Shown here one piece after another: positions 1 through 8,416 of a stretch of 12,475 nt of DNA. The stretch is from Prevotellaceae bacterium (GTDB lineage: Bacteria > Bacteroidota > Bacteroidia > Bacteroidales > UBA932): positions 1 through 12,475 of the forward strand of contig JAITQP010000253.1 of the NCBI GenBank assembly GCA_031288885.1, in the 5' to 3' direction. The notes beneath the pieces were generated by a model, which worked only from the letters and a program-made list of their open reading frames with translations, did not search any database and was not told where the DNA came from. The translations under genes and the position numbers were made by a program. The stretch's first letter is position 1. Every line of letters begins with the position of its first letter.

Positions 1-5
1 AACAT

Positions 6-1202
6 ATGCCAAGAATTTCGGAGAAAGGTTTATACATGCCGTCATCGCCTATACGCAAGCTGGCGCCGTACGCGGAGGCGGCAAAGCGTATGGGGCGAAA
101 AGTCTACCACCTCAACATCGGGCAGCCCGATATCGCCACGCCGCAAGCCGCGCTGGACGCCATAAAAAATTGCTCCAAAAGCATTGTAGAGTACGGCCCC
201 TCGGCGGGAAACGAATCCTACCGCCGCGGGCTGGCAAAGTACTACCAAGACTTGGGAATAAGCGTAAGCTTCGACAACATTCTCATCACCAACGGAGGCT
301 CGGAGGCAATCCTGTTCTCGTTCATGGCCTGCTTCAACCCGGGCGACGAGGTGATTATTCCGGAACCCTTCTACGCCAACTATTGGGCTTACGCGATTGA
401 GGCGGACGTGAACGTGAAGCCCATCACATCGAGCATTGACGACGACTTTGCGCTGCCCCCCATTGAGGCGTTTGAGCGCCTGATAACGCCCAAAACAAAG
501 GGAATATTCATCAGCAACCCCAACAACCCCACCGGATGCCTGTACTCCAAAGCCGACTTGGAGCGGCTGGCGGTTATCATTAAAAAGTACGATTTGTACC
601 TCTTTTGCGACGAGGCGTACCGCGAATTTTGCTACGACGGCCAGCAAAGCTACTCCGCCCTGCAGCTGCACGGGCTGGAGGAGCACGTTGTGCTGATAGA
701 CTCCGTGTCGAAGCGGTACAGCATGTGCGGCGCGCGGGTGGGCGCCATTATCAGCCGAAACAGGGACGTGCTTGCGGCGGCGCTCAAGTTTGGGCAAGCC
801 CGCCTGTGCCCCCCTTTTTACGGGCAAATAGCCGCCGAAGCCGCGCTGGCTACGCCCGCCTCATACTTCGAAACGGTGCACCACGAGTACGTCAGCCGCC
901 GCGACTTTATGGTTGACGAGCTCAACCGGATAGAGGGCGTTTACTGCCCCAGACCGCAGGGCGCATTCTACGCCATGGCGCGCCTGCCCGTTGCAAACTC
1001 GGACAGGTTTGCGCAGTGGCTGCTCGAAGAGTTCAGCTACAAAAACCAAACGGTAATGGTGGCGCCCGCCACCGGATTTTACTTTACGCTCGGCTTAGGC
1101 CTAAATGAGGTCAGGCTGGCGTACGTTCTCAACATTCACGATTTGCAAAGCGCGATAGCGTGCCTGAAGGAAGCGCTAAAAATTTATCCCGAAAGAGTAT
1201 GA
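6..1202 (+). CDS. PLP-dependent aminotransferase, class I/II (aspartate aminotransferase-like)
   Basis: A 398-residue fold-type I aminotransferase that would move an amino group from an amino acid to a 2-oxo acid in the cytoplasm. Its substrate cannot be read from sequence. Visible landmarks are the SNPNNPTG motif (residues 170-177, N174 near the cofactor), D202 in CDEAYREF (pyridine nitrogen of PLP), K236 in DSVSKRYSMCGARVG (Schiff-base lysine) and R370 in NEVRLAY (substrate carboxylate). All the expected catalytic residues are present and the length is normal for the family. The ATG at 6 gives the N-terminus MPRISEKG, followed by the MPSSPIRKL stretch I associate with Bacteroidota homologues. 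Only five bases precede it, so an upstream start cannot be excluded. Its stop overlaps the rfbC start (ATGA), so the two are probably cotranscribed and translationally coupled. A role in sugar-nucleotide or amino-sugar synthesis is possible from that link but unproven. Confidence 0.9.
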   Translation: MPRISEKGLYMPSSPIRKLAPYAEAAKRMGRKVYHLNIGQPDIATPQAALDAIKNCSKSIVEYGPSAGNESYRRGLAKYYQDLGISVSFDNILITNGGSEAILFSFMACFNPGDEVIIPEPFYANYWAYAIEADVNVKPITSSIDDDFALPPIEAFERLITPKTKGIFISNPNNPTGCLYSKADLERLAVIIKKYDLYLFCDEAYREFCYDGQQSYSALQLHGLEEHVVLIDSVSKRYSMCGARVGAIISRNRDVLAAALKFGQARLCPPFYGQIAAEAALATPASYFETVHHEYVSRRDFMVDELNRIEGVYCPRPQGAFYAMARLPVANSDRFAQWLLEEFSYKNQTVMVAPATGFYFTLGLGLNEVRLAYVLNIHDLQSAIACLKEALKIYPERV

Positions 1203-1747
1203 ACTTCATAAAATCAGCCTTAGACGGCGCATGGATTATTGAGCCGAAAGTATTTGCCGACGCCCGCGGATACTTTATGGAAACCTACCGCGAAAGCCTG
1301 CTTGAGCAGCACGTGGGCAGCGTACGCTTTGTGCAGGACAACGAGTCCAAGTCCATGCGCGGCGTGCTGCGGGGGCTGCACTACCAGCTGCCGCCGTTTG
1401 CCCAGAGCAAGCTGGTGCGCGTCATTAGCGGCGAGGTGCTCGACGTAGCGGTGGACATTCGCAAAAATTCGCCCACCTTTGGGCAGCACGTGGCCGTAAC
1501 GCTAACGTCGGAGAACAAGCGGCAGCTGTTCATTCCGAGGGGATTTGCGCACGGATTTTTGGTGCTCAGCAGCGAGGCGATTTTTACCTACAAAGTCGAC
1601 AACGCCTACTCCCCCCAGCACGAGCGCAGCATTCGCTTCGACGATCCGGACATTGGCATAGCGTGGGGAATGGAGGCAAGCCAGCTGCTGCTCTCGGAGA
1701 AAGACAAAAACAGCGCAAAATCGCTCCGCGAAGCGGAGATTTTTTAG
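1199..1747 (+). CDS. rfbC: dTDP-4-dehydrorhamnose 3,5-epimerase (RfbC/RmlC)
   Basis: A 182-residue cupin-fold epimerase that converts dTDP-4-dehydro-6-deoxy-D-glucose to dTDP-4-dehydro-L-rhamnose, the third step of dTDP-L-rhamnose synthesis for surface polysaccharide. The family signature is clear: the DARGYFMETY N-terminal motif, QDNES, GVLRGLHYQ with the catalytic-base candidate H61, the VDIRKNSPTFG strand, FIPRGFAHGF, and Y131/Y137 in the TYKVDNAYSP region where the family keeps its acid tyrosine. A DDPDIGIAW motif lies near the C-terminus. A longer reading frame opens at 1160, but ATG 1199 gives the usual N-terminus and length and forms the ATGA overlap with the upstream aminotransferase. 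rfbA, rfbB and rfbD partners are not visible here, so the remaining pathway genes must lie elsewhere or left of the window. Confidence 0.93.
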   Translation: MNFIKSALDGAWIIEPKVFADARGYFMETYRESLLEQHVGSVRFVQDNESKSMRGVLRGLHYQLPPFAQSKLVRVISGEVLDVAVDIRKNSPTFGQHVAVTLTSENKRQLFIPRGFAHGFLVLSSEAIFTYKVDNAYSPQHERSIRFDDPDIGIAWGMEASQLLLSEKDKNSAKSLREAEIF

Positions 1748-1770
1748 TCCGCCGCAGCCTGCCAATAAAA

Positions 1771-1816
1771 TAGCCCTGAAAGAACGGAATAATTTTTCTT
1801 CCGGCTTTCAGGGCTA
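1771..1816 (-). terminator. long hairpin between convergent genes, terminator mainly for the minus strand
   Basis: Perfect 12-bp inverted repeat, TAGCCCTGAAAG (1771-1782) with CTTTCAGGGCTA (1805-1816), extended inside by CGGAA/TTCCG. On the minus strand the stem is followed by a short T-rich run (TTTTATT), as expected for an intrinsic terminator of the OmpA gene that ends at 1837. On the plus strand the U-run is poor, but the hairpin may also limit read-through from rfbC. Confidence 0.75.
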
Positions 1817-1836
1817 AGCATTTGCCGCTACAATAC

Positions 1837-3483
1837 TTACAGCTCCACTATTTTAACCTCCACTCTTCGGTTGAGCGCTTTGCCGTCGTCGGTTTTATTG
1901 GAGCTGAGAGGTTGGGTATCGCCGTAGCCTATGGCGCTCATCCGGTCGGCCTCAACTCCTCTCTCCACGAGGTACTCCACCACGCTCGCCGCGCGATCTT
2001 GCGAAAGCTTCAGGTTTTTCTTTTTGCTGCCAACGTTATCCGAGTGACCTGATATTTCAATCTTTATGGACGGAAAGTAGAGCATCAGCCGGTAAAGCTG
2101 ATCCAGCTGCTTGTGGGATTTGGGCAGCAACGTGGCTTTAGCATTAGCAAACTGAATATTCTGAAGGTAAATTTTCATGCCTACCACTACGCTATCCGTA
2201 GGGAAGCTATTGTAGCCTTTCTTGCTCAGCAGCTTGGTTTCGCTTGGCTTAAGCTTATCGCTCGGCTTGAGCGCTTTTTGGGCGTCCTCCACAGATTTCA
2301 GGTAGGCTGTGCGCAGCTTCTCCCGCTCCTCTTCGCTCATAATTCTGCCGTAGTAGGTAACCAAGTGTATGTCATACATTCCGGAGCCATCCGCCCTTTC
2401 GGACGAGTAGTAGGCGCACTTGGGGTTACCCGGCACAAGCGTGTAGTAAATATCGTCGTTGGGCGTGTTGATGGGGTAGCCAAGGTGCACGGGCTCTCCC
2501 CAAGAGCTTGTAGCGTCCGCGTACTCCGAGCGGTAAATGTCCAGCTTACCAAACCCCGTATGCCCGTTGGAGGAAAAGAAGATAGCTTTTCCGTCGGGTT
2601 GCAGCGAAACGGAAATCTCATCGCCCTCCGTGTTTACCGCAGCGCCCAAGTTGACCAGCTTGTCCCACGATTTTGAGGAGGCGTCGTAGGTCGTTTGCCA
2701 GATGTCGTATCCGCCGCGCCCGCCCATTTTTCCCTGATCGTTCATGCACAGGTAGATGGCGTTGCGCTCCATGTTTATCGCCAGAGACGAGATGTGGTAG
2801 TCATCGTTCAGCTTCAGGTTGTAGATTTTGGATAGCGGGGTAAAGGGTATATCTTCGGCGTTAACCTCCTTTTGGGCGTCAAAGTTAAACACAAAAAGAT
2901 TGCCGCTGCCACGAAAGATGAAGAACTCCTTCCCGTCGGGGGACATCCCCGTCACGCCTTCGTGGTAATTTTTCCTACTTTTCTTGCCCACCAAGCTAAC
3001 GTTCCACCGCTGCTTGGGCGCGCTTTCGAACTTTGCCATGTACACGTGATCCAGCACCTCGTCTTTTCCGTCTTCGGGGCGGGTGGAGGTAACAAAGAGG
3101 TGCTCTTTGCCGCCGGCAAAGGCGTTTATGTTAGAAACTTTGGGCTTATTAACATCTGTGCCCAGCTTGGTCACAGTTACCTGCTCCGGTCGGGACTTGC
3201 GCTTAGCGCCGTACTCGCAATGCTCTATATTTTTTAGGATAATGTTGGACACACCGTTCACCTTATTGGCCTGATCTTCCATAGCCTTGCGATACTGCTC
3301 CAGCGCCTCCTTATATAACCCCCGCTGGTGAAAGCCTATCGCTTTTTTGTAGGCAGCGCCGGTGGGTTGCTGTTCAATTTTCCTGCTGGGTTGCGCCATA
3401 AGCTGCTGGCTGATAAAAAGCAAGAGCAGCCACAGCGCGAATTGTTTGAGTATTAATTGTCTGGTGAAAAAAGTATTTTTCAT
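1837..3483 (-). CDS. OmpA-family protein with TPR-like N-terminus and PD40/WD40-like beta-propeller
   Basis: A 548-residue envelope protein. A signal peptide (residues 1 to about 30, cleavage after QQLMA) is followed by a TPR-like helical pair at about 44-75 (AAYKKAIGFHQRGLYKEALEQ). Then comes a beta-propeller region at about 105-375 with PD40-type repeats (EISVSLQPDGKAIFFSS, GKLDIYRSEY). The C-terminal OmpA peptidoglycan-binding domain spans about 430-548, with IEISGHSDNVGS, LSQDRAASVVEYL and IGYGDTQP, including the conserved Asp and Arg expected to hold diaminopimelate. It probably sits in the periplasm or outer membrane and tethers it to peptidoglycan. The TPR-propeller-OmpA order recalls PorE of type IX secretion, but I see no carboxypeptidase-regulatory-like domain and the protein is shorter, so I do not assign that role. 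It lies 110 nt downstream of the barrel gene on the same strand. No clear -7 box was found in the gap. Confidence 0.88.
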   Translation of the reverse strand: MKNTFFTRQLILKQFALWLLLLFISQQLMAQPSRKIEQQPTGAAYKKAIGFHQRGLYKEALEQYRKAMEDQANKVNGVSNIILKNIEHCEYGAKRKSRPEQVTVTKLGTDVNKPKVSNINAFAGGKEHLFVTSTRPEDGKDEVLDHVYMAKFESAPKQRWNVSLVGKKSRKNYHEGVTGMSPDGKEFFIFRGSGNLFVFNFDAQKEVNAEDIPFTPLSKIYNLKLNDDYHISSLAINMERNAIYLCMNDQGKMGGRGGYDIWQTTYDASSKSWDKLVNLGAAVNTEGDEISVSLQPDGKAIFFSSNGHTGFGKLDIYRSEYADATSSWGEPVHLGYPINTPNDDIYYTLVPGNPKCAYYSSERADGSGMYDIHLVTYYGRIMSEEEREKLRTAYLKSVEDAQKALKPSDKLKPSETKLLSKKGYNSFPTDSVVVGMKIYLQNIQFANAKATLLPKSHKQLDQLYRLMLYFPSIKIEISGHSDNVGSKKKNLKLSQDRAASVVEYLVERGVEADRMSAIGYGDTQPLSSNKTDDGKALNRRVEVKIVEL

Positions 3484-3593
3484 ATATTTAAAATTGGCAA
3501 AAAGCCATCAGCTTGCAAGCTTTACCTTGCAACGTTGGCTTACGTATAATCAAATTTTAGCGTAAAATTCTTCCTAATCGGGCTAAAACGAGC

Positions 3594-4574
3594 TTAGGAT
3601 GAAAGGTAGCGGACGTCAAATAGCCTGCTGTTACGATTTCTAATATTCTTGCGGAACATAAAACCTATCCGCACCGTAACGCCAAATGAGAGCAGGTAGG
3701 TTGCCTTAGCGCCGCCGCCCGCTACGCTTGCAGACGGATTATAGCGGAGCTGATAGTAGGTGGGCGCCGGTTGCGTTTCGTACTCCATTAAAGCCGACGA
3801 GGAGGAGCTGGCAGCGCTGTTATAAAAGCAATACTCCCCAAACACCCCTGCATACAGGGCATATTTGTCCGTCAGCTGCTGCCTAAATCCCATCTCAAGG
3901 TGGCCTACGGCGTGTAAGCCTAAATCCATGTTCGCCTTTACGTCAACGTCACCCTTATTTCCGAAGCCTAAATATGGCGGCGCTTCCGTAATCTCAACAT
4001 TTTCATAAGCCAGCTTTCCGCTAACGGCTAACCCCTTAATGCTGGCATTGCTGCTACCGGCGATTGAGTAGCCGGCCTTTACGCCTCCGGTGGCATACCA
4101 GCCTATGTACTTGCTGCCCGAGAACAGGGTTTCAAGCTCAACCAGCAGCGGAACCTGCACGTAAAGCGCAGACTTCTGAGCCGCGTAGTCGCTTATCTTA
4201 ATGTTAGCTTGGTAATCGTTGTAGTCATTACCCATTTCTTTGGGGGGTTGCCCGCTTTCCCACCACCCCAGCTCGTCGGGGAAAGTTCCCTGCATGCTTT
4301 CGCTTATCCCAGACATGTCCGTTGTGCTCTGGTAGTAGTTGACATGAAGACCCGTCCTGACGCTTAGGGCGCTGGAAAAGTGGCAGGAGTATCCCATTCC
4401 TCCCCCGTAGCCTATGCCGTAGCGGCTATTCCCCGACGACGTAGGGGCAAGGTTGGAGTTGAGCATGCTAAGACTTCCTAATATTTCATGATTAAATCCT
4501 GCTGCCGATGCAACCGGAGTACTATTCCCCGCCAACAACATTGGCAAGAAAAAAACAAATTTCTTCAAGTTCAT
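3594..4574 (-). CDS. outer-membrane beta-barrel protein, porin-like, function unknown
   Basis: A 326-residue protein with an N-terminal signal peptide (MNLKKFVFFLPMLLAG, cleavage near ASA-AG at about residue 24). The rest alternates short amphipathic strands rich in Tyr, Gly and Ser, such as RYGIGYGGGMGYSCHF, GLHVNYYQS, GWYATGGVKAGYSI and YALYAGVFGEYCF. This is the pattern of a small outer-membrane beta-barrel of the OmpW/porin-like kind. The final strand, LLSFGVTVRIGFMF, is followed by a basic tail. The OMP end signal is therefore not at the very C-terminus, which is slightly unusual. No family beyond beta-barrel is recognised, and it lacks the PorP/SprF N-terminal signature. It lies upstream of the OmpA-propeller gene on the same strand, so the pair may form an outer-membrane/peptidoglycan complex. 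A promoter and long leader lie upstream (4575-4877). Confidence 0.72.
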   Translation of the reverse strand: MNLKKFVFFLPMLLAGNSTPVASAAGFNHEILGSLSMLNSNLAPTSSGNSRYGIGYGGGMGYSCHFSSALSVRTGLHVNYYQSTTDMSGISESMQGTFPDELGWWESGQPPKEMGNDYNDYQANIKISDYAAQKSALYVQVPLLVELETLFSGSKYIGWYATGGVKAGYSIAGSSNASIKGLAVSGKLAYENVEITEAPPYLGFGNKGDVDVKANMDLGLHAVGHLEMGFRQQLTDKYALYAGVFGEYCFYNSAASSSSSALMEYETQPAPTYYQLRYNPSASVAGGGAKATYLLSFGVTVRIGFMFRKNIRNRNSRLFDVRYLSS

Positions 4575-4863
4575 AACCTTATCACTTTTGTTTAAAATTC
4601 AAATATTCAACGTGTTTTCAGGACGTTGAGCAGAACTTTAAGCGTTCCCCTCTTTTGATTTTCGACTTTTGAATTAGTCTTACTCGCATTTGATGAGGTG
4701 TAGCCATCAAATTAGGTGCAGCTTAATGCTTTCAGAATTTCACATTCTCAGCGTTGGAGCTAACCGAAGCGATTCATCGCTTGGAGTCTTGTGCACCATA
4801 AGGAAAACCACGTATGTAGGCTAAGTTTTCAACACTCTGTTAATAACTTTTGTGGTGTGAGGT
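4575..4863 (-). ncRNA. long structured 5' leader of the beta-barrel gene (candidate cis-regulatory RNA)
   Basis: If the -7 box at 4870-4877 is used, the barrel mRNA carries a leader of about 290 nt without a convincing ORF. It contains several compact stems: AAGCGAT/ATCGCTT with a 2-nt loop (4767-4782), TTTGATG/CATCAAA with a 9-nt loop (4689-4711) and AGAAT/ATTCT (near 4734-4749). A leader this long and folded suggests a riboswitch, attenuator or sRNA target. I do not recognise a known class. Alternatively it could be an independent small RNA. Confidence 0.35.
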
Positions 4864-4869
4864 ATGGTG

Positions 4870-4877
4870 CAAAGGTA
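4870..4877 (-). promoter_or_regulatory. Bacteroidota -7 promoter box for the beta-barrel gene
   Basis: On the minus strand this reads TACCTTTG followed by CA, a perfect match to the Bacteroidota housekeeping -7 consensus TAnnTTTG. Transcription would start near 4863 and run toward the barrel gene. No good TTTG -33 element is seen at the usual spacing, only an A/T-rich stretch. Confidence 0.55.
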
Positions 4878-5023
4878 ATGCTTTTTTCGTTATAAATAAG
4901 AAATCCTTGTTTTTAAAGTGTAATCTTGAGTTACTTTGCGTTAATTCGGCAATAAACGCGACAATTTGCCCCAAGTTCCCACGTTGCTACTTCCACGCTT
5001 CTCCACATCCCCTCCGCATTCTT

Positions 5024-5057
5024 CCCGCATGGCTATTCGGTAGCGGGTTTATTTTTT
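5024..5057 (+). terminator. terminator-like hairpin with T-run on the plus strand
   Basis: CCCGC (5024-5028) pairs with GCGGG (5043-5047), with an inner CTA/TAG pairing, and is followed by TTTATTTTTT (5048-5057). No plus-strand gene precedes it. It may end a short non-coding transcript, perhaps started near an imperfect -7 box TTACTTTG at 4931-4938. That transcript is speculative. Confidence 0.4.
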
Positions 5058-5133
5058 CACGGCATGCCGGCTGTAACCTCATGCCGCGCCGCCCCTTATC
5101 AGGCTTTTGAGGCCGAAGTGCATGCATATTTTG

Positions 5134-5152
5134 CCCCCGCAGGCTGCGGGGG
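5134..5152. repeat. GC-rich perfect hairpin
   Basis: CCCCCGCA pairs with TGCGGGGG around a 3-base loop, with weaker pairing of flanking T- and A-rich arms. There is no U-run directly after it on either strand, so it is more like a REP-type palindrome than a normal terminator. Confidence 0.5.
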
Positions 5153-5258
5153 AGCATAAAAAACCGCCCTCCTGCAAAAAAAATATCGCAGCTATATATA
5201 AATTCAGAAAAATATTTTGTATAATACGCGCGCGCGATACTACGTAACTCGCTGACCG

Positions 5259-5323
<65 letters not shown>

Positions 5324-5452
5324 GAGAAATGAGGAATAGAAATTATCCCGCCCAAAAAAGCGAGCGGCGAGGCAGGGAAAATGGAGGGCAATATTTGCGT
5401 TTGTTTTCATATTGTGTGGTTAAGCTGCATGGTTTCAGATACAAAAACGTAA

Positions 5453-5460
5453 CAAAAGTA
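5453..5460 (-). promoter_or_regulatory. possible minus-strand -7 box reading into the GT tract
   Basis: The minus strand reads TACTTTTG, a match to TAnnTTTG, with only T-rich sequence where the -33 element should be. Transcription from here would cross the GT microsatellite. No convincing gene follows, so function is uncertain. Confidence 0.3.
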
Positions 5461-5566
5461 TGGAAAATTTTTAGCGTGTAAAACCTTTTTTGCATGAATA
5501 AAAGTTAAACATCGTCAACTTATCGATTGCTGCAAAAATCATGCGCCAAATCATTATGCCATCTCG

Positions 5567-6445
5567 CTAACTTGCCGCGCCGTTGAGGTTGTTGTACTTG
5601 CTCCTGTAGCATTTGGGCGTTGTTCCCGTATGCTGCTTAAAGATGCGGTTGAAGTAGGAAACGTTCTCTATGGAGAGCTCAAACGACACGTCGCTCACCG
5701 GCATGTCGGTGGTGAGCAGCAGCAGCTGGGCTTTTTCTATCTTCTTCAGGTTGATGTACTGCAGCGGCGTTAGGCACAGCTCCTTTTTAAAGATGCGAAT
5801 AAAGTGGTCTTCGCTAATGCACGAAATGTCCGCCAAGTGCGACACCGAAATGGGCTGGCATATCTGCGCGTGAATGTGCTGCAAGGCTTTGCTTATCCGC
5901 GTATCCTTGTGCTCCGGCTTTGCCGCTGCCAGCGTGATGAACCTTGACATCAGCTGCAGCAAAATCCCCCGCGTTTCGGCAATAACGTGGAGCGGCATCC
6001 GGCTATTGGCGGCAATGTACTGCGAAAAGGTGGGGATGTTGTCGTACTGCGCGGGGTCGAAGTGGGGCAGGTAGCTGTCGGGGTTAATCTGCGTCAGCCG
6101 CTCCGACAGGAGCAGGTCGATTTGCGTAGCCCGCACGGACAGCGGAAAATCGTACCGGTCAAAGACGGACTCGCAGTTGAGCGCCTTTTCGTAAAAGTGG
6201 ATGTAGTAGAGCGCAAAGTAGCCGTCGCACTCGTCGTCGTGGAGGGTGAAGGGCGGCATGAGGTAGAGGCAGTCCGGCTCAAGGACGTAGCCCCGACCGC
6301 TCACGTAGGTCTTTGCCCGCCCCTCCTTTACGTAGTATATGCGGGCAAAGGGGCTGCACACCTTTTTCCAGTTCCAGCTGGCGTTTTGCTCCGAAAATCC
6401 CACGTTAAGCAGGTTCAGGTTGAGGCTGTCTAAGGCGTTGCTCAT
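5567..6445 (-). CDS. AraC-family transcriptional regulator of the fucose genes
   Basis: A 292-residue regulator with an N-terminal sugar-sensing cupin-like half. That half includes the segments YYVKEGRAKTYVSGRGYVLEPDCLYLMPP and HDDECDGYFALYYIHF at about residues 35-90. The C-terminal half is a double helix-turn-helix AraC domain at about 190-290, with ISVSHLADISCISEDHFIRIFKKELCLTPLQYI, then VSDVSFELSIENVSYFNRIFKQHTGTTP. The frame extends 14 codons further to an ATG at 6487, but a -7 promoter box (TATATTTG, 6475-6482) lies inside that extension. ATG 6445, giving MSNALDSLN, is therefore the likely start, with a leader of about 20 nt. It is transcribed divergently from fucI, and AraC regulators commonly activate the neighbouring sugar genes on ligand binding. 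Bacteroides thetaiotaomicron uses a GntR-type FucR for fucose, so the control here appears to differ. The ligand is inferred from neighbours only. Confidence 0.88.
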   Translation of the reverse strand: MSNALDSLNLNLLNVGFSEQNASWNWKKVCSPFARIYYVKEGRAKTYVSGRGYVLEPDCLYLMPPFTLHDDECDGYFALYYIHFYEKALNCESVFDRYDFPLSVRATQIDLLLSERLTQINPDSYLPHFDPAQYDNIPTFSQYIAANSRMPLHVIAETRGILLQLMSRFITLAAAKPEHKDTRISKALQHIHAQICQPISVSHLADISCISEDHFIRIFKKELCLTPLQYINLKKIEKAQLLLLTTDMPVSDVSFELSIENVSYFNRIFKQHTGTTPKCYRSKYNNLNGAAS

Positions 6446-6474
6446 AGTCGGTTTTTTGTTATGAGATATCAGCA

Positions 6475-6482
6475 CAAATATA
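6475..6482 (-). promoter_or_regulatory. -7 promoter box of the araC-type regulator gene
   Basis: The minus strand reads TATATTTG, an exact TAnnTTTG match, inside an 11-base block ATATATTTGTG (6473-6483). It places the transcription start near 6468 and so supports ATG 6445 over ATG 6487 as the translation start. Confidence 0.55.
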
Positions 6483-6493
6483 TTCATTTATTT

Positions 6494-6563
6494 GCAATAA
6501 ACGCCTTATGTTAAAAATAAAATCGATATTGTGCTATATAGTTATCGAAATAGTGGCAATAAA
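6494..6563. promoter_or_regulatory. candidate operator region between the divergent promoters
   Basis: Three symmetric or repeated signals lie between the two -7 boxes. They are a direct repeat GCAATAAA (6494-6501 and 6556-6563, 62 bp apart), an inverted repeat TCGATA (6523-6528) / TATCGA (6543-6548), and the shared -7 blocks flanking them. The centre of the palindrome lies close to the midpoint of the promoters. This is the expected place for AraC-type binding sites, but no consensus is known to me for this regulator. Confidence 0.35.
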
Positions 6564-6579
6564 TCTTAGCGGCAAGGGA

Positions 6580-6587
6580 TATATTTG
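6580..6587 (+). promoter_or_regulatory. -7 promoter box of fucI-fucP
   Basis: TATATTTG, an exact match to TAnnTTTG, within the 11-base block ATATATTTGTG (6579-6589) that also occurs, reversed, at the regulator promoter. A start near 6594 would give a leader of about 38 nt. The -33 position lacks a TTTG, as expected for an activator-dependent promoter. Confidence 0.6.
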
Positions 6588-6631
6588 TGGGCTTCATTTC
6601 TCACCAAAAAGTAAACGTAAAAAAATATACC

Positions 6632-8416
6632 ATGAACAGTAGATTTCAAGGAGAATGGCCTAAAATCGGCATCCGCCCCACCATCGACGGGCGCATGGGG
6701 GGCGTGCGCGAGTCCCTCGAAGAGCAAACCATGAACATGGCAAAGAGCGTGACGCTGCTGCTCACGTCCACGCTCAAAAATCCGGACGGCACGCCCGTTT
6801 CGTGCGTCATTGCCGACAGCACCATCGGCAGGGTGGCGGAGAGCGCCGCCTGCGCCGAGAAGTTCCGGCGCGAGGGCGTGGGCGTTACCATCACCGTTAC
6901 CCCCTGCTGGTGCTACGGCAGCGAAACGATGGACATGGAGCCGCACACGGTGAAGGCCGTTTGGGGCTTCAACGGCACGGAGCGCCCGGGCGCCGTGTAC
7001 CTCGCGGCGGTGCTGGCGGGGCACGCGCAGAAAGGGCTGCCGGCGTTCGGCATCTACGGGCGCGACGTGCAGGACGCGGGCGCGACCGAAATCCCCGACG
7101 ACGTAAGGGTTAAGCTGCTCCGCTTTGCCAGAGCGGCTATGGCGGTGGCCACCATGCGCGGCAAGTCCTACCTCTCCATCGGCGCGGTGTGCATGGGCAT
7201 TGCGGGGTCTATCGTCAGCACCGGCTTTTTTGAGGACTACCTCGGCATGCGCTGCGAGGGCGTGGACGAGGTGGAAATCATCCGGCGCATGAGCGAGGGC
7301 ATTTACGACAAGGAGGAATTTGAAGCGGCGCTGGCGTGGGCCAAAAGCCGCTGCCGCGAGGGCGAAGACGCTATCAACCGCGCCGACCTCAAGAAAGACC
7401 GCGCCGGACGGGATAAGGACTGGGAGTTTATTGTGAAAATGACGCTCATTGTGCGCGACCTGATGACGGGCAACCCCAAGCTAAAGGAAATGGGATTTGG
7501 GGAGGAAGCGCTGGGGCACAACGCCATCGCCGCCGGATTTCAGGGGCAGCGGCAGTGGACGGACTTCTACCCCAACGGCGACTTTACGGAGGCCATCCTC
7601 AACTCGTCGTTCGACTGGACGGGCGTCCGCGCGCCCTACGTGCTGGCCACCGAAAACGACGCGCTGAACGGCGCCGCCATGCTCTTTGGCTACCTGCTGA
7701 CGCACACCGCGCAGGTGTTTGCCGACGTGCGAACGTACTGGAGCCCCGAGGCGGTGGAGCGCGTTACCGGCAAAAAGCTCGAGGGGCCGGCCTCCGGCGG
7801 GATGATACACCTGATTAACTCGGGCGCAGCGTCGCTCGACGGCAGCGCCCGCCAAACGGGTGCAGACGGGAAGCCAGCCATGAAGCCGTTTTGGGACATT
7901 ACGGAGGCCGAGGCCAAAGCCTGCCTTGAGGCCACCACGTGGATGCCCGCCAACCGCGAGTACTTCCGCGGAGGCGGCTTCTCCTCCAAGTTCCTCACGC
8001 GCGGCGGAATGCCCTGCACCATGGTTCGCCTAAACCTCGTGAAGGGGATAGGCCCCGTGCTACAGCTCGCGGAGGGCTGGACGGTGGACGTTGACCCCGC
8101 CATCCACAAAATTCTGGACGAGCGAACGGACAGGGGCTGGCCTACCACGTGGTTTGCCCCCCGCCTGACGGGCAGCCCCAACTTCAAGGACGTGTACTCG
8201 GTGATGAACATGTGGGGCGCCAACCACGGCTCCATCAGCGGCGGGCACATTGGCGCCGACCTCATTACGCTGGCGTCCATGCTGCGCATACCCGTCTCCA
8301 TGCACAACGTGAGCGACGACGACATCTACCGCCCCGCCGCATGGGCTGCCTTTGGCATGGATAAGGAGGGCGCCGACTACCGCGCCTGCCAAACCTACGG
8401 ACCATTGTATAATTAA
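6632..8416 (+). CDS. fucI: L-fucose isomerase
   Basis: A 594-residue cytoplasmic isomerase converting L-fucose to L-fuculose; family members also isomerise D-arabinose. Residues corresponding to the E. coli FucI (591 aa) metal and catalytic positions Glu337, Asp361 and His528 are all present at a constant offset of four: E341 in [10 protein letters not shown]365 in [10 protein letters not shown] and H532 in ANHGS. The N-terminus ([13 protein letters not shown]) and C-terminus ([12 protein letters not shown]) match the family. The frame extends to 6587, but ATG 6632 gives the normal N-terminus, and the upstream part overlaps the promoter. There is no obvious Shine-Dalgarno site, only an A-rich stretch before the start. 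fucP follows after 86 nt and is probably cotranscribed. Fuculokinase and fuculose-phosphate aldolase are not in the window. Codons look GC-rich compared with the flanking intergenic DNA. Confidence 0.97.
   Translation: MNSRFQGEWPKIGIRPTIDGRMGGVRESLEEQTMNMAKSVTLLLTSTLKNPDGTPVSCVIADSTIGRVAESAACAEKFRREGVGVTITVTPCWCYGSETMDMEPHTVKAVWGFNGTERPGAVYLAAVLAGHAQKGLPAFGIYGRDVQDAGATEIPDDVRVKLLRFARAAMAVATMRGKSYLSIGAVCMGIAGSIVSTGFFEDYLGMRCEGVDEVEIIRRMSEGIYDKEEFEAALAWAKSRCREGEDAINRADLKKDRAGRDKDWEFIVKMTLIVRDLMTGNPKLKEMGFGEEALGHNAIAAGFQGQRQWTDFYPNGDFTEAILNSSFDWTGVRAPYVLATENDALNGAAMLFGYLLTHTAQVFADVRTYWSPEAVERVTGKKLEGPASGGMIHLINSGAASLDGSARQTGADGKPAMKPFWDITEAEAKACLEATTWMPANREYFRGGGFSSKFLTRGGMPCTMVRLNLVKGIGPVLQLAEGWTVDVDPAIHKILDERTDRGWPTTWFAPRLTGSPNFKDVYSVMNMWGANHGSISGGHIGADLITLASMLRIPVSMHNVSDDDIYRPAAWAAFGMDKEGADYRACQTYGPLYN

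Noticed and set aside
1837..3483. Assignment of the OmpA/propeller protein as PorE of type IX secretion
   Set aside because: The domain order is similar, but the carboxypeptidase-regulatory-like domain is not seen, the length is shorter, and no por/gld genes are adjacent.
4850..5110. 86-codon plus-strand frame in the intergenic region
   Set aside because: No family resemblance, unusual composition, and it runs across a terminator-like hairpin with a T-run.
6446..6487. Upstream ATG extension of the AraC-type regulator
   Set aside because: The extension contains an exact -7 promoter box, so transcription should start inside it.
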